From: Leuconostoc carnosum
Lineage (GTDB): Bacteria > Bacillota > Bacilli > Lactobacillales > Lactobacillaceae
Length of the DNA stretch: 64,000 nt
Direction of reading: 5' to 3'
NCBI RefSeq assembly: GCF_014207505.1
Contig: NZ_JACHGL010000001.1
Coordinates: forward strand, 310,001 to 374,000
In this document: one piece after another, positions 17,098 through 27,300 of the stretch
Layout of the letters: each line of letters opens with the position of its first letter
Numbering within the stretch: position 1 is the first letter of the stretch
The notes under the pieces: model-generated
What the model was told of the DNA's origin: nothing
The model's database searches: none
Seen by the model: only the letters and a program-made list of their open reading frames with translations
Position numbers and translations under genes: made by a program

Positions 17098-18345
17098 ATG
17101 TCAAAAACAATGGCAGTAAACGCCGGTAGTTCTTCACTTAAATTTCAACTTTTAGAAATGCCTGAAGAAAAAGTACTTATGCAAGGAATCATCGAACGTA
17201 TTGGACAAGAAAGCGCTGAGATTACAATCAAGTATGGCGCAGATATTGAACCAAAGCGTTTGATAGGTACTGAAGATGGTCATGTTTCACTCACAAAGAA
17301 TGGTGGCCAAAAGTATGAGCACGAAACAATGATTAAGGATCATCATCAAGCGATTGATTTCTTACTTCAAAAGTTAACAGATTTAGGAATTGTTGAAGAT
17401 TTTAGTGAAATTTCAGGTGTTGGGCACCGTGTTGTGGCCGGTGGTGAGTGGTTTAATCAATCGGTTGTCGTCGATGATGATGTGTTGAGTAAAATTGATC
17501 GCTTGGCCGACTATGCGCCACTTCATAACCCAGCAAATGCCATGGGTATTCGTGCTTTTCAGAAACTGTTACCTGATGCCTTATCCGTAGCAGTTTTTGA
17601 TACTTCATATCATCAAACAATGCCAGAAAAGAACTATCTTTATAGTATTCCCTATGAATATTATACGCGCTATGGTGCACGTAAATATGGTGCACACGGT
17701 ACGTCGCATCGTTATGTGACGGAACGAGCTGCCAAAATATTGGATATTCCACTCGAAAAGTTTAATGCAATTTCTTTCCACTTGGGTGCAGGTGCTTCTG
17801 TGACTGCGATTAAAAATGGTAAATCTTATGATACATCAATGGGATTCACGCCGTTGGCTGGCTTGACAATGGCTACTCGCTCTGGAGATGTTGATCCATC
17901 TTTGATTTATTATATTCAAGAACGTGAAGGCTTGACAAATGCTGAAATGTTACAAGTCTTGAATACGAAATCAGGTTTATTAGGTATATCTACAATTTCT
18001 AGTGATATGCGTGATTTAGAAGGCGTACAAGAAACTAATTTCCATGCAGACTTAGCTTTAAATATGTTCTATGATCGTGTTATTCGTTATGCAGGACAAT
18101 ATTTTGCTGAGCTGGGACGAGTGGATGCGCTTATCTTTACTGCGGGTATTGGTGAAAATGATGCAGTGACACGCGCTAAAGTATTAGAGGCTTTAGCTTT
18201 TGCCGGGGTTAAAGTGGATTCAGCTGCAAATAATGTACGTGGTAAAGAAACCGTGATAACAACTGTAGACTCATCAGTTGCAGGTTTGCTAATTCCAACA
18301 AATGAAGAATTGATGATAGCAAGAGATGTTGAAGCATTGAAATAA
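17098..18345 (+). CDS. ackA: Acetate kinase
   Basis: Forms ATP and acetate from acetyl phosphate, the energy-yielding branch of the phosphoketolase pathway in a heterofermenter. The 415-residue protein has the N-terminal signature MAVNAGSSSLKFQLL, GVGHRVVAGGEWF, the catalytic region FDTSYHQTMPEKNYLYSIP, HGTSHRYV and the Arg/Glu-bearing FTAGIGENDAVTR. These match the AckA family over its full usual length of about 400 residues. It is transcribed alone, between its own promoter and terminator. Confidence 0.97.
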   Translation: MSKTMAVNAGSSSLKFQLLEMPEEKVLMQGIIERIGQESAEITIKYGADIEPKRLIGTEDGHVSLTKNGGQKYEHETMIKDHHQAIDFLLQKLTDLGIVEDFSEISGVGHRVVAGGEWFNQSVVVDDDVLSKIDRLADYAPLHNPANAMGIRAFQKLLPDALSVAVFDTSYHQTMPEKNYLYSIPYEYYTRYGARKYGAHGTSHRYVTERAAKILDIPLEKFNAISFHLGAGASVTAIKNGKSYDTSMGFTPLAGLTMATRSGDVDPSLIYYIQEREGLTNAEMLQVLNTKSGLLGISTISSDMRDLEGVQETNFHADLALNMFYDRVIRYAGQYFAELGRVDALIFTAGIGENDAVTRAKVLEALAFAGVKVDSAANNVRGKETVITTVDSSVAGLLIPTNEELMIARDVEALK

Positions 18346-18380
18346 AAATCATTCTGATTGTCATGAATTCATATTGCATA

Positions 18381-18409
18381 AAGTGTAGCAGTGGTGCTAC
18401 ACTTTTTTT
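18381..18409 (+). terminator. Intrinsic terminator after ackA
   Basis: AGTGTAGCA / TGCTACACT with a GTGG-type loop, followed by seven T residues. Confidence 0.9.
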
Positions 18410-18445
18410 ATTAGCTAATGACAGTCTATCCTTGGGGGAGGGCAA

Positions 18446-19063
18446 ATGAAGTTTCTTAAATTATGTTTTAAAAATTGGATTATGCCAATCGCTATTGGTA
18501 TAACCATAGCGGTATTAATACAAAAATTTATAGTTATTGGAGCAACTGTTGACGGTCTTTCAATGATGCCTAATTTGTCTAATAACGAAAAAGTTATTGA
18601 GAGTAAATTATCCACTATCAAGCGCGGGGATGTGGTTGTTTTTGATGCGCGCGATGAAGATCCAGCTATTTCAGCTGGGAAAAAGTATTATGTCAAAAGA
18701 GTGGTCGGCATCGGTGGGGATACTGTTGAACAACGAAATTCAAAGTTATTTGTTAATGGTAAAGAAGTCAACCAATCTTACATTGATTTTTACCAGCAGT
18801 CAGAAGGAACCGGACTGAACTGGCAGTTATCTAATTTATCAAAAAAGCATGGCTGGCAAGAGAAAGATCAAAATCAAACACGTGTTCCAAAAGGGACATA
18901 TTTTGTACTTGGAGACAATCGTATGCTATCTAATGATAGCCGATCGTATGGCTTTATAGATAAATCTCATATTTTAGGGAAAGCAATTGTGCCATTTTGG
19001 CAACAAAATAAACAAGCTAAGGAAAATATTAATCACCAAGCTAAATCATTTTTTGTTAATTAG
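18446..19063 (+). CDS. lepB: Signal peptidase I
   Basis: Membrane-bound protease that removes signal peptides from exported proteins. The 205-residue protein has one N-terminal transmembrane segment (about 12-32), the catalytic Ser in GLSMMPNL (S39), the catalytic Lys in YYVKRVVGIGGD (K84) and the conserved YFVLGDNRMLSNDSRSYGFI near the end. The Ser-Lys pair and all boxes are intact. GGGGGAGGG precedes the ATG. The gene stands alone between two terminators. Confidence 0.95.
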   Translation: MKFLKLCFKNWIMPIAIGITIAVLIQKFIVIGATVDGLSMMPNLSNNEKVIESKLSTIKRGDVVVFDARDEDPAISAGKKYYVKRVVGIGGDTVEQRNSKLFVNGKEVNQSYIDFYQQSEGTGLNWQLSNLSKKHGWQEKDQNQTRVPKGTYFVLGDNRMLSNDSRSYGFIDKSHILGKAIVPFWQQNKQAKENINHQAKSFFVN

Positions 19064-19120
19064 TATTTTGAGATGACAATTAAATTCAAGCGCACTTAAG
19101 AATCATTAGGAAAAATGTAC

Positions 19121-19159
19121 AACAAAAAGACTGAGTTTGATATACTCAGCCTTTTTGTT
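19121..19159. terminator. Bidirectional terminator
   Basis: AACAAAAAG-CTGAGT and the complementary ACTCAG-CTTTTTGTT form a long stem with T runs on both strands, serving lepB and the converging pyrD. Confidence 0.9.
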
Positions 19160-20093
19160 ATAGTACCTTTAATTGACCACGTACTTCTTCAAGTGATTGG
19201 TAACCTTTTTCTTCAAGAATAGCTGTCAATTCACGCTCTAAACGATCAAAAACAGTAATACCTTCAATAGCGAGTTGCGAACCAACTTCTACCAAATCAG
19301 CACCGCAAAGAATATGATCATAAACATCACGACCTGTGGTGACACCACCTGTACCAATAATTTTAATATCAGCATTTAAACGTTGTCTCAATGCCCGTAC
19401 GTTAGCGAGAGCAGTTGCTTTAACAAGTGTACCACCGATGCCGCCGAATCCGCCTTTGGGCTTGATGACAACCGTATCTGAGTTCTCATCAATTACCAAG
19501 CCATTGCCAATAGAATTAATGGTGTTGACAAATGCTAGAGGGAATTGATTTAGAATGTCTGCGATCATATCAAAATGCACAATATCGAAGTATGGCGGTA
19601 ACTTAACGCCGAGCGGTTTTTTAAAGAATGCAAAGGCTTCACTTAAAATTTGTTGAGTCGCTTCAAAATCATAAGCAGTTTGTGGTTTACCTGGCACATT
19701 AGGACAAGAAAGATTCAACTCAATTAAGCCATCAAAATCAGAATTTTGCAATTGATGTAACATATCTAAATTTTCTTGTTTAGATAAACCGGCTATTGAG
19801 AAAAAAATAGGTTTTTGACTAGGATTAGTTGACACATAGTCTAGATAGTAGTTAAAGCCTTCATTGGGTAATCCCATGGAATTAATTGTGCCAAGATGAT
19901 TGGGCAGTTCATAATAGCGTGGTGCTGGATTTCCTGGACGATGATTAGCAGTAGCTGATTTTGTGACTACGGCACCAGTGTATGAGGATGATAACACTGT
20001 GTTAAGCTCTTCATTTGTTTGACACATGACACCAGCAGCGTTTAGTAGAATGTGGTCAAAGTGGTGATTTTGTATGTTAGCCGTGAGTTGCAT
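19158..20093 (-). CDS. pyrD: Dihydroorotate dehydrogenase, class 1A (fumarate-type)
   Basis: Oxidises dihydroorotate to orotate in pyrimidine synthesis, using fumarate as acceptor; soluble FMN enzyme typical of lactic acid bacteria. The 311-residue length matches the Lactococcus class 1A enzyme. Signs include [33 protein letters not shown], the catalytic Cys in [14 protein letters not shown] and FMN loops GGFGGIGG and [18 protein letters not shown]. It lies alone, away from any pyr operon, as is common for class 1A genes. Confidence 0.95.
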   Translation of the reverse strand: MQLTANIQNHHFDHILLNAAGVMCQTNEELNTVLSSSYTGAVVTKSATANHRPGNPAPRYYELPNHLGTINSMGLPNEGFNYYLDYVSTNPSQKPIFFSIAGLSKQENLDMLHQLQNSDFDGLIELNLSCPNVPGKPQTAYDFEATQQILSEAFAFFKKPLGVKLPPYFDIVHFDMIADILNQFPLAFVNTINSIGNGLVIDENSDTVVIKPKGGFGGIGGTLVKATALANVRALRQRLNADIKIIGTGGVTTGRDVYDHILCGADLVEVGSQLAIEGITVFDRLERELTAILEEKGYQSLEEVRGQLKVL

Positions 20094-20216
20094 AATTTGT
20101 CTCCTATGATGACTAATTGGTGTGCGATTGGTTCAGATCATATTACTAAAAGATTTATCTTAGTATATCAAAAAAATAACCGGATAAAAAGGACGAATGT
20201 TGAGTATAATAAGAAT

Positions 20217-22103
20217 ATGAAACAATTTAGAATAGAAAACTTAAAAAGTACATATGGCGAGAAGGTGTTATTTAATAACATCTCATTTTTGATTACAGAA
20301 GGGGATCGTATTGGATTAATTGGTGTTAATGGCTCTGGTAAAACATCATTACTTAATGCGATTTCTGGCATAAATCCAGCTGACTCTGGTACGATTACGA
20401 AACCTAATGACTATACTATTGGCTATTTAATGCAAAATCCTATTTTGGATGATGATGCTTTAGTGATGGATGCCATTTTTTCAGGGAACCAACCAGTTTT
20501 TCAAACCATTCGACAATATTCATATGCGTTAAAGCGTTTTAGTGACGATCCGACTGATGAAAAAATTGCACAGCAATTCGAGGATGCACAAAACGCCATG
20601 GATCGCGATGAAGCTTGGACGACAGAGGCGCAAGTTAAAGCTATTTTAACACAGTTGCATATGCCAGATTTGTATCGTAAAGTTGGTGAGCTCTCTGGTG
20701 GCCAACGTAAACGTGTTGGTCTGGCACAAGTATTAATTGAAGCACCTGATTTGTTGATTTTAGATGAACCAACGAACCATTTGGATTTTGATTCAATTGC
20801 CTGGCTTGAAAAGTATCTATCTAGTTATAAGGGCGCTGTTTTGACCGTAACACACGATCGCTATTTCTTGGATGCTGTTACAACGAGAATATTTGAACTG
20901 TCGTTTGGTGATTTATTCGAGTACAAAGGCAATTATCAAGCCTATATGGTAGGTAAAGCTGAACGTGTTGAACAGGGTAAGGTAACCGAACACAAGCAGC
21001 AGCAACTTTATAAACAGGAACTAGCTTGGATGCGTAAATCTGCACGTGCTCGTAGTACAAAACAAACTGCACGAGAAAATGCATTTGCCGAATTAGAATC
21101 ACAAATGGGAACATTGCAATTAGATGATAATGTGACTGTCAATCTTGGTCAGCAACGTTTAGGGAAAAAAGTCATTGTTATTGAAAATGCTACGATTAAA
21201 TTTGATAACAAAACTATTTTAGACCACTTCGACTTACGCGTATCAGCTGGAGACCGGATTGGGATAACTGGTGAAAATGGCGCAGGAAAGTCAACATTTT
21301 TAAATGCTATTGCCGGTAAAATGCCATTAACCAGTGGTGTGATTGAAATTGGTGAAACCGTTAAATTAGCTTATTACACGCAAATTACTGAAGAAATTCC
21401 AGATGATAAACGTGTCATTGCTTATCTATCTGATGTGGCAAGTTCTGTCACTGATAAAAATGGCAATTTAGTGAGTGTGTCGGAATTGCTAGAACAATTT
21501 TTGTTTCCGCCATTCATGCATGGCACGTTAATTCGCCAATTATCAGGTGGCGAAAAAAAGCGCTTATATTTGTTGAAACTGCTCTTGCAGCAGCCAAATG
21601 TGTTATTGCTCGATGAGCCAACAAACGATCTTGATATTGGGACACTGACTGTGTTAGAAGATTTTTTATCGGGGTTTGCAGGCGCAGTTATTACTGTTTC
21701 GCATGACCGTTATTTCTTGGATAAAGTTGCTAATCAACTTTATATGTTCCAAGGTAACGGTGTGATTGAACGTTACGACGGTTTGTTCAGTCAGTACCTC
21801 GCGACACATACTGACGTTAAAGAAAATATAATAGACAATAAAGAACTTGTAGCAAAGAAAAAGCCTATTGTAACCGAAAAAAAGAAATTGAGTTATAACG
21901 AAAAGAAGGAATGGGAAACGATTGAAGACGACATTGCCAAACTTGAAAATCGATTGGATGAAATTCCTGATGAGATGACCAAATATGGCACGGATTATAT
22001 TAAATTAGGTGACTTACAAAAAGAAAAAGATGATATTGAAGCTAAGCTGGATGAAAAAATGAACCGATGGGAATATCTCAGCGAAGTTGTTGAAAGTGAG
22101 TAA
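20217..22103 (+). CDS. ABC-F ATPase, Uup/YfmR type
   Basis: Soluble translation-associated ABC-F protein without membrane domains. The 628-residue protein has two ABC cassettes (Walker A GVNGSGKT near residue 40 and GENGAGKS near 360; signatures LSGGQRKR and LSGGEKKR; LDEPTNHLD and LDEPTNDLD), a linker of Arg/Lys-rich helices between them, and a C-terminal coiled coil (KKLSYNEKKEWETIEDDIAK onward) characteristic of Uup. ATG 20217 matches the family start MKQFRIENLK. A TATAAT (20205-20210) ends only six bases before this ATG and no Shine-Dalgarno is seen, so the message may be leaderless. Confidence 0.93.
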   Translation: MKQFRIENLKSTYGEKVLFNNISFLITEGDRIGLIGVNGSGKTSLLNAISGINPADSGTITKPNDYTIGYLMQNPILDDDALVMDAIFSGNQPVFQTIRQYSYALKRFSDDPTDEKIAQQFEDAQNAMDRDEAWTTEAQVKAILTQLHMPDLYRKVGELSGGQRKRVGLAQVLIEAPDLLILDEPTNHLDFDSIAWLEKYLSSYKGAVLTVTHDRYFLDAVTTRIFELSFGDLFEYKGNYQAYMVGKAERVEQGKVTEHKQQQLYKQELAWMRKSARARSTKQTARENAFAELESQMGTLQLDDNVTVNLGQQRLGKKVIVIENATIKFDNKTILDHFDLRVSAGDRIGITGENGAGKSTFLNAIAGKMPLTSGVIEIGETVKLAYYTQITEEIPDDKRVIAYLSDVASSVTDKNGNLVSVSELLEQFLFPPFMHGTLIRQLSGGEKKRLYLLKLLLQQPNVLLLDEPTNDLDIGTLTVLEDFLSGFAGAVITVSHDRYFLDKVANQLYMFQGNGVIERYDGLFSQYLATHTDVKENIIDNKELVAKKKPIVTEKKKLSYNEKKEWETIEDDIAKLENRLDEIPDEMTKYGTDYIKLGDLQKEKDDIEAKLDEKMNRWEYLSEVVESE

Positions 22104-22225
22104 TATTGGAAATTAGTCCACATCAGTAAACTATGCCAATTCTAGAAGTTTTAATATTTATTTGATTTTATATTTTGTGATAAGTGGCTAATCATATCGT
22201 ATTATTTTCCTGAGGGGAAACGATT

Positions 22226-23092
22226 ATGAACTTAAATCAACAACTGTTAGCTATTCATTTAACCACTGGAATTGGTGTAAAAACAGAAACACAATTAATT
22301 AACATGATTAATCGAGATCAAGCACCCACAGTTTTTCCGTGGTCGCTGGACTTTATTTTAAAAGTAACTAATACAGCCTATCATACAAAAATACGGGCAA
22401 CTTATAGTGTTGCAGTGGAGCGTGCTAGTCTCTTTTTGGCTGAATACATCACTTATTTTGATGATGCTTATCCCCAACGGTTGCGAGAAATATTTGAACC
22501 GCCATTAATTTTATTTTATAAGGGGCATTTAGAAGCACTAAAGTTACCAAGTTTATCGGTTGTGGGCACACGAACTGCAACTTCTTATGGTTTATCAACC
22601 TTGCGACAGTTATTACCACCAGTCATTAGACTACACGTAGCTATTGTATCCGGTTTGGCACAGGGTATTGACGTCATGGCACATCAAATTACTTTTTCAA
22701 AATCAGGTATACCAATTGCAATTATTGGCACTGGAATTGATGTGGCGTATCCAACTAGAAATGAAAGTTTACAAAAGCAAATCACGCAACAAGGATTAGT
22801 ATTGAGTGAGTATCCAGAAGGCACTCAGCCGCATCGGTCGCATTTTCCGGCACGCAATCGCATCATTGCTGGTTTATCTTCTGCTACGTTAGTTGTTGAA
22901 GCTAAGATAAAGTCGGGTAGCCTCATTACTGCTAATATGGCATTACAAAATAATCGTGAAGTGCTTGCTATTCCAGGTTCAATTTTTTCTGAAAATTCAC
23001 AAGGGACGAATGAATTATTAAGTTTAGGCGCAAAAACAGTGACAAAAGCACAAGATATTGTAGAAAGTATCCAATTACTTGACACAATCTGA
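22226..23092 (+). CDS. dprA: DNA processing protein DprA
   Basis: Binds single-stranded DNA entering during transformation and loads RecA. The 288-residue protein shows the Rossmann-like DprA core: SVVGTRTATSYG, IVSGLAQGIDVMAHQ, IAIIGTGIDVAYPTRN, FPARNRIIAGLS and VVEAKIKSGSLITANMAL. TGAGGGG lies 12-17 bases ahead of the ATG. It precedes topA by 44 bases, the standard Firmicute order. The C-terminal winged-helix domain is short or missing. Confidence 0.95.
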   Translation: MNLNQQLLAIHLTTGIGVKTETQLINMINRDQAPTVFPWSLDFILKVTNTAYHTKIRATYSVAVERASLFLAEYITYFDDAYPQRLREIFEPPLILFYKGHLEALKLPSLSVVGTRTATSYGLSTLRQLLPPVIRLHVAIVSGLAQGIDVMAHQITFSKSGIPIAIIGTGIDVAYPTRNESLQKQITQQGLVLSEYPEGTQPHRSHFPARNRIIAGLSSATLVVEAKIKSGSLITANMALQNNREVLAIPGSIFSENSQGTNELLSLGAKTVTKAQDIVESIQLLDTI

Positions 23093-23136
23093 TATGCTAG
23101 ATACTAATAAGTAAATTGTAAGGCATATTATTAACT

Positions 23137-25248
23137 ATGGTAGAAGTTAAAAAGAAAACTACAGAAAAAAAATCAGTAGCCAAGAAATCAACAAGACGAA
23201 AGTCTAAGAAGGTTAAAAAAAATCTTGTTATTGTTGAAAGTCCTTCGAAGGCGAAAACAATTGAAAAATATCTCGGTAGCACATATAAAGTTGTTGCTAG
23301 TTTAGGTCATATTCGCGATTTACCAAAATCAACATTAGGTGTTGATGTGGCAAATGATTATGAACCGAAGTACATTAATATCCGTGGAAAAGGGGATGTT
23401 ATCAAAGGCCTACGCAAAGAGGCCAAAGCAGCCAAAAAAGTTTATCTGGCTAGCGATCCGGATCGCGAAGGTGAAGCAATTGCCTGGCATTTACAGCATA
23501 TTCTAGATTTAGATCCGGAACAACCTAATCGTGTTGTTTTTAATGAAATAACCAAAGATACGATTAAAAATGCATTTAAAACACCAAGAATTATTAATCA
23601 AGATTTGGTTGATGCACAGCAGGCACGGCGTATTTTAGACCGATTAGTAGGTTATTCTATTTCACCAATTTTGTGGAAGACTGTTAAGCGTGGCTTATCA
23701 GCCGGCCGTGTGCAATCAGTTGCACTTGGTTTAATTATTGCTCGCGAACGTGAAATACAGGCTTTTGAACCAGAAGAATATTGGACGCTGGATTCAGAAT
23801 TCAAAAAAGCACGTAAAAAGTTCAAATCATCATTTTATGGTTTTGATGGCAAAAAGCAACCTTTGCCTGATAACGACAGTGTACAGTCTGTTTTGAAACG
23901 CATTGACAAAAATGGTGATTTTAATATCGTGAAGGTGGATGCTAAGGAACGTAAACGTAATCCACAACAGCCTTTTACGACATCAACAATGCAGCAAACT
24001 GCCAATACGCAGTTAAACTTTCGAACACGTAAAACAATGATGGCAGCCCAACAATTATATGAGGGTATTAATCTTGGACGTGGTGTTGGCCAAATTGGTT
24101 TGATAACTTATATGCGAACTGATTCAACACGAATCTCATCTTTGGCACGAAATGCCGCTGCACACTATATTCATGAAACTTGGGGTGAGGCGTACTCACA
24201 GCATAAGCCGATTCAAGGTAAAATGCCTGAAGGCGCTCAAGATGCTCACGAGGCGATTCGACCAACAGATGTCACAATTACCCCTGAAAGCATCAAAGAT
24301 AAATTGTCACCAGATCAATTTAAACTTTACTCACTCATTTGGTCACGTTTTGTGGCCAGTCAAATGACGCCAGAGATTTTAGACACAATGGCGGTAACAA
24401 TTGAGCAAAATGAGGTGTTGTTCCGTGCGAATGGTTCAAAAACAAAATTTCAAGGTTTTACAAAAGCTTATCCTTCAGCAAAAGAGAAAGATAATGCCTT
24501 ACCTGATTTAACAGAAGGGGATGTTGTTAAACTGGCTAATACTAATCCAGAACAACATTTCACTTTGCCACCAGCACGTTATTCAGAAGCTGCTTTAATT
24601 AAGGCGTTGGAAGAAAACGGTGTCGGTCGACCATCAACTTATGCACCAACCCTAGACACTATTCAACGACGCAATTATGTTCGTATTGATGCACGTAAAT
24701 TTGTACCCACTGAACTTGGGGAAATTGTCCAGACAATTGTTGAAGAAAGTTTCCCTGACATTACTAATATGAAATTCACTGCGAGTGTTGAACGTGAATT
24801 GGATGAAGTGGAAGTGGGTGACAAGCGCTGGGTACCAGTAGTGGATTCTTTCTTTAAACCATTCTCAAAAGAGGTCGAAAAGGCAGAAACGACACTTGAA
24901 AAAGTGATCATGCATGATGAGCTAGCTGGTATGGATTGTGAGATTTGTGGTGCGCCCATGGTTATTAAGATGGGACGTTACGGTAAGTTTTATGCTTGTT
25001 CACGTTTTCCAGATTGTCGTAATACGCAAACAATTGTTAAAGAAATTGGATTATTGTGCCCAAAGTGTAAAAAAGGTCAAATCGTTGAACGTAAAACTAA
25101 GCGTCAACGGACATTCTATGGTTGTTCTCGCTATCCAGACTGTGACTTTGTCAGCTGGGAGAAGCCAACTGACAAAACATTGGCTGATGGCACGACACCA
25201 AGTAGTGATCAAAAGAATAAAGAAACTACCAGTGAAGAAACCAAATGA
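23137..25248 (+). CDS. topA: DNA topoisomerase I
   Basis: Type IA topoisomerase relaxing negative supercoils. The 703-residue protein has a Lys-rich N-terminal tail of about 28 residues ([20 protein letters not shown]), a Toprim domain ([31 protein letters not shown]), the catalytic Tyr in [11 protein letters not shown] (Y325) and two C-terminal zinc-finger repeats (CEIC...CSRFPDC and CPKC...CSRYPDC). The basic tail before the Toprim fold is longer than in most homologues. The end is followed by an intrinsic terminator. Confidence 0.97.
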   Translation: MVEVKKKTTEKKSVAKKSTRRKSKKVKKNLVIVESPSKAKTIEKYLGSTYKVVASLGHIRDLPKSTLGVDVANDYEPKYINIRGKGDVIKGLRKEAKAAKKVYLASDPDREGEAIAWHLQHILDLDPEQPNRVVFNEITKDTIKNAFKTPRIINQDLVDAQQARRILDRLVGYSISPILWKTVKRGLSAGRVQSVALGLIIAREREIQAFEPEEYWTLDSEFKKARKKFKSSFYGFDGKKQPLPDNDSVQSVLKRIDKNGDFNIVKVDAKERKRNPQQPFTTSTMQQTANTQLNFRTRKTMMAAQQLYEGINLGRGVGQIGLITYMRTDSTRISSLARNAAAHYIHETWGEAYSQHKPIQGKMPEGAQDAHEAIRPTDVTITPESIKDKLSPDQFKLYSLIWSRFVASQMTPEILDTMAVTIEQNEVLFRANGSKTKFQGFTKAYPSAKEKDNALPDLTEGDVVKLANTNPEQHFTLPPARYSEAALIKALEENGVGRPSTYAPTLDTIQRRNYVRIDARKFVPTELGEIVQTIVEESFPDITNMKFTASVERELDEVEVGDKRWVPVVDSFFKPFSKEVEKAETTLEKVIMHDELAGMDCEICGAPMVIKMGRYGKFYACSRFPDCRNTQTIVKEIGLLCPKCKKGQIVERKTKRQRTFYGCSRYPDCDFVSWEKPTDKTLADGTTPSSDQKNKETTSEETK

Positions 25249-25262
25249 AATAATTATCTTCC

Positions 25263-25297
25263 AAAACAGTTTAGCATCTGCTAGGCTGTTTTTTTAG
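25263..25297 (+). terminator. Intrinsic terminator after topA
   Basis: AAAACAGTTTAGC and GCTAGGCTGTTTT pair around an ATCT loop, with G-T pairs, followed by seven T residues. Confidence 0.82.
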
Positions 25298-25408
25298 TGT
25301 CCAGTCCGCTAACTAAATAATGACTTAACGTATAATTAAATTAATATATCATATTTTGATATTAGGTATTGTAATCAATGAAAATAGCGAGTAGAATAAA
25401 TTCAAGGA

Positions 25409-25423
25409 ATGAAAGCGTTTACA
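25409..25423 (+). promoter_or_regulatory. cre site (CcpA operator) ahead of the mannose-family PTS
   Basis: ATGAAAGCGTTTACA fits every position of the cre consensus WTGNAANCGNWNNCW. It lies 51 bases upstream of the IIA gene; TTTACA at its end could act as a -35 with TATATC (25441-25446) as -10, so bound CcpA would block transcription. Confidence 0.85.
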
Positions 25424-25473
25424 TATGAGCGTGTAAAAGTTATATCATTACCATGAAAACTAGAGGTGAGAGG

Positions 25474-25905
25474 ATGAGTTATCTAATTTTGGTGAGTCAT
25501 GGTCGCTTTTCAGAGGGATTGAAAGATGCGCTAAGTATGTTTGTTGGCGATTCAATTCATACAGTTAAGGCGATAGGGTTGCAATCCGGGGAAGATACGA
25601 TAAGTTTTGGGAACCGGTTCAAATCATTGCTGTCAGATATAGGATCAGATGCTGACCTAGTCGTGTTAGGAGATATTATTGGAGGTAGTCCACTGACAAC
25701 TGTTTGCAATATTTTAGAACAGGCAGGCCGATTATCAACAACAGTTGTGCTTGGTGGTATGAACTTTCCAATGGCGTTGAATGCGGCTATCTTAAAAGAT
25801 ACTTCGAGTTCGCAAGACTTAATCAGCGCTACGTTATTGGAGGCCAGTTCTGCTGTTAAGCAATTCACAGTTCATCACGAAGATGATGAAGATGAGGAAA
25901 TTTGA
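25474..25905 (+). CDS. PTS mannose-family EIIA component
   Basis: Cytosolic phosphocarrier taking phosphate from HPr and passing it to EIIB. The 143-residue protein begins MSYLILVSHGRFSEGL; the His of SHG (H9) is the phosphorylation site. The GDIIGGSPLTTV and LGGMNFPMALNA stretches are typical of the mannose/sorbose class. ATG 25474 is chosen since GAGGTGA lies four to five bases upstream; ATG 25453 lacks a ribosome site. The protein ends in an acidic tail (HHEDDEDEEI). IIA and IIB are separate here rather than fused as in ManL. A cre lies upstream. Confidence 0.9.
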   Translation: MSYLILVSHGRFSEGLKDALSMFVGDSIHTVKAIGLQSGEDTISFGNRFKSLLSDIGSDADLVVLGDIIGGSPLTTVCNILEQAGRLSTTVVLGGMNFPMALNAAILKDTSSSQDLISATLLEASSAVKQFTVHHEDDEDEEI

Positions 25906-25919
25906 AAGGAAAAACTATT

Positions 25920-26414
25920 ATGAGCATTTCATTTGTACGTATCGATGACCGAATTATTCATGGCCAAACAGTTACTCGTTGGGCCAAGGAGTATCCCTGT
26001 GACGGATTAATCGCTGTTAATGATGCTGCAGCAAATAATCCTATCTTAAAAGATGCTTTCAAAAGCGCCTCTGGGAAAAAGACTTTTGTCTGGACATTAG
26101 AACATTTTAAGGAAAAAGCGCAACAAGTACTCACTTCGGAACGTCAATACTTTTTAATCACAAAAACGCCCCAAGATATGAAAACAATCTTAGCTGATTA
26201 TAGTTTTGTGCCAGGTAATATTAAAACTATTGTTGTTGGACCAGCAAATGACCGACCTGGAGCCGTAAAATTGGGGAATAATCAATCAATTACACCAGAC
26301 GAAGCACAGGCTTTTGAGGCTATTCAAGCTCAAGGATATCAAGTAAAGTTTCAATTATTACCAGATGTTTCGATAGGATATTGGAATGACTTTAAAGGAA
26401 AGTTCAATTTATAA
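25920..26414 (+). CDS. PTS mannose-family EIIB component
   Basis: Receives phosphate from EIIA and phosphorylates the incoming sugar. The 164-residue protein begins MSISFVRIDDRIIHGQTVTRW; H14 in IIHGQ is the conserved phosphorylation site. GPANDRPGAVKLGNNQSITPDEAQAFE is split around the family turn. ATG 25920 has AAAGGAA (25905-25911) upstream and starts 14 bases after the IIA stop. The sugar cannot be read from sequence; mannose-family members carry mannose, glucose, sorbose, fructose or amino sugars. Confidence 0.92.
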   Translation: MSISFVRIDDRIIHGQTVTRWAKEYPCDGLIAVNDAAANNPILKDAFKSASGKKTFVWTLEHFKEKAQQVLTSERQYFLITKTPQDMKTILADYSFVPGNIKTIVVGPANDRPGAVKLGNNQSITPDEAQAFEAIQAQGYQVKFQLLPDVSIGYWNDFKGKFNL

Positions 26415-26438
26415 TTGGATATAAGAAAGGATTAGACA

Positions 26439-27299
26439 ATGACAATTAGTTGGGTTCAAGCAGCTATTTTGGGTATTTTTGCCAGTCTATCTTCTATGCC
26501 AGGAATGGCTGGATCAACAATTGGTAATTATACATTAGGTCGACCTCTGGTTGGTGGCTTGGTGTGTGGTATTATATTAGGTGATTTAAAAACGGGTATT
26601 GCAGCTGGTGTCGCAATGCAGTTAGTGTATATTGCATTGGTAACGCCTGGTGGCACGGTTTCTGCTGATTTAAGAGCGGTATCTTATATTGGTATCCCAC
26701 TTGCCATGGTTGCTATTCATTCTCAAGGTTTAGCATCAACTGGCGGTAATGCAGCTGACTTAGCTAAGTCGATGGGAACATTGGTTGGAACTGTCGGTAC
26801 AGTGTTATTTTATGGAACAGCCACTATGAACTTAGCCTGGCAGCATATTGGTTGGCGTGCTGTTGAAAAAGGTGATTTCAAGAAGCTATATGTTGTTGAC
26901 TGGGGATTGCCTTGGATTTCTCACTTCTTTTTCTCCTTTGTACCAACTTTATTAATGACTCACTTTGGTTCTAGTGCTGTTACGGCACTTAGGACAGCAT
27001 TACCTATGGATGGCATCCCAATGAAAACACTGTTTACTGTTGGTGCTTTGCTACCCTGTGTAGGTATCGCTATTTTACTTAAGCAGATTGTTGATAGTCC
27101 GATTGACTTTATTCCATTCTTCGTAGGATTCACATTTGCTGCCTCATTAAAGTTGAACTTAGTCTCAGTCACAGTTATTTCACTGATATTTGCAATGATA
27201 TCATATAAATTGGATATGGCAATTAGTACAAATAAGCAAGTAGCCTCTGGTTCACCAAGTAATATAACTGATGATGACGAAGATGAGGAGGACATTTAA
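26439..27299 (+). CDS. PTS mannose-family EIIC component
   Basis: Integral membrane subunit forming the sugar channel with EIID. The 286-residue protein has about eight hydrophobic segments and the IIC landmarks MPGMAGSTIGNYTLGRPLVGG and GIAAGVAMQLVYIALVTPGGTV. Like IIA it ends in an acidic tail (NITDDDEDEEDI), which is unusual for the family. AGAAAGGA precedes the ATG. The gap to IID is one base. Confidence 0.92.
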   Translation: MTISWVQAAILGIFASLSSMPGMAGSTIGNYTLGRPLVGGLVCGIILGDLKTGIAAGVAMQLVYIALVTPGGTVSADLRAVSYIGIPLAMVAIHSQGLASTGGNAADLAKSMGTLVGTVGTVLFYGTATMNLAWQHIGWRAVEKGDFKKLYVVDWGLPWISHFFFSFVPTLLMTHFGSSAVTALRTALPMDGIPMKTLFTVGALLPCVGIAILLKQIVDSPIDFIPFFVGFTFAASLKLNLVSVTVISLIFAMISYKLDMAISTNKQVASGSPSNITDDDEDEEDI

Positions 27300-27300
27300 A

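Noticed and set aside
25300-25450. A sigma-54 promoter for the mannose-family PTS
   Set aside because: No TGGCAC-N5-TTGCA type -24/-12 pair is seen and no LevR/ManR gene is adjacent; the cre and a sigma-A-like promoter fit better.
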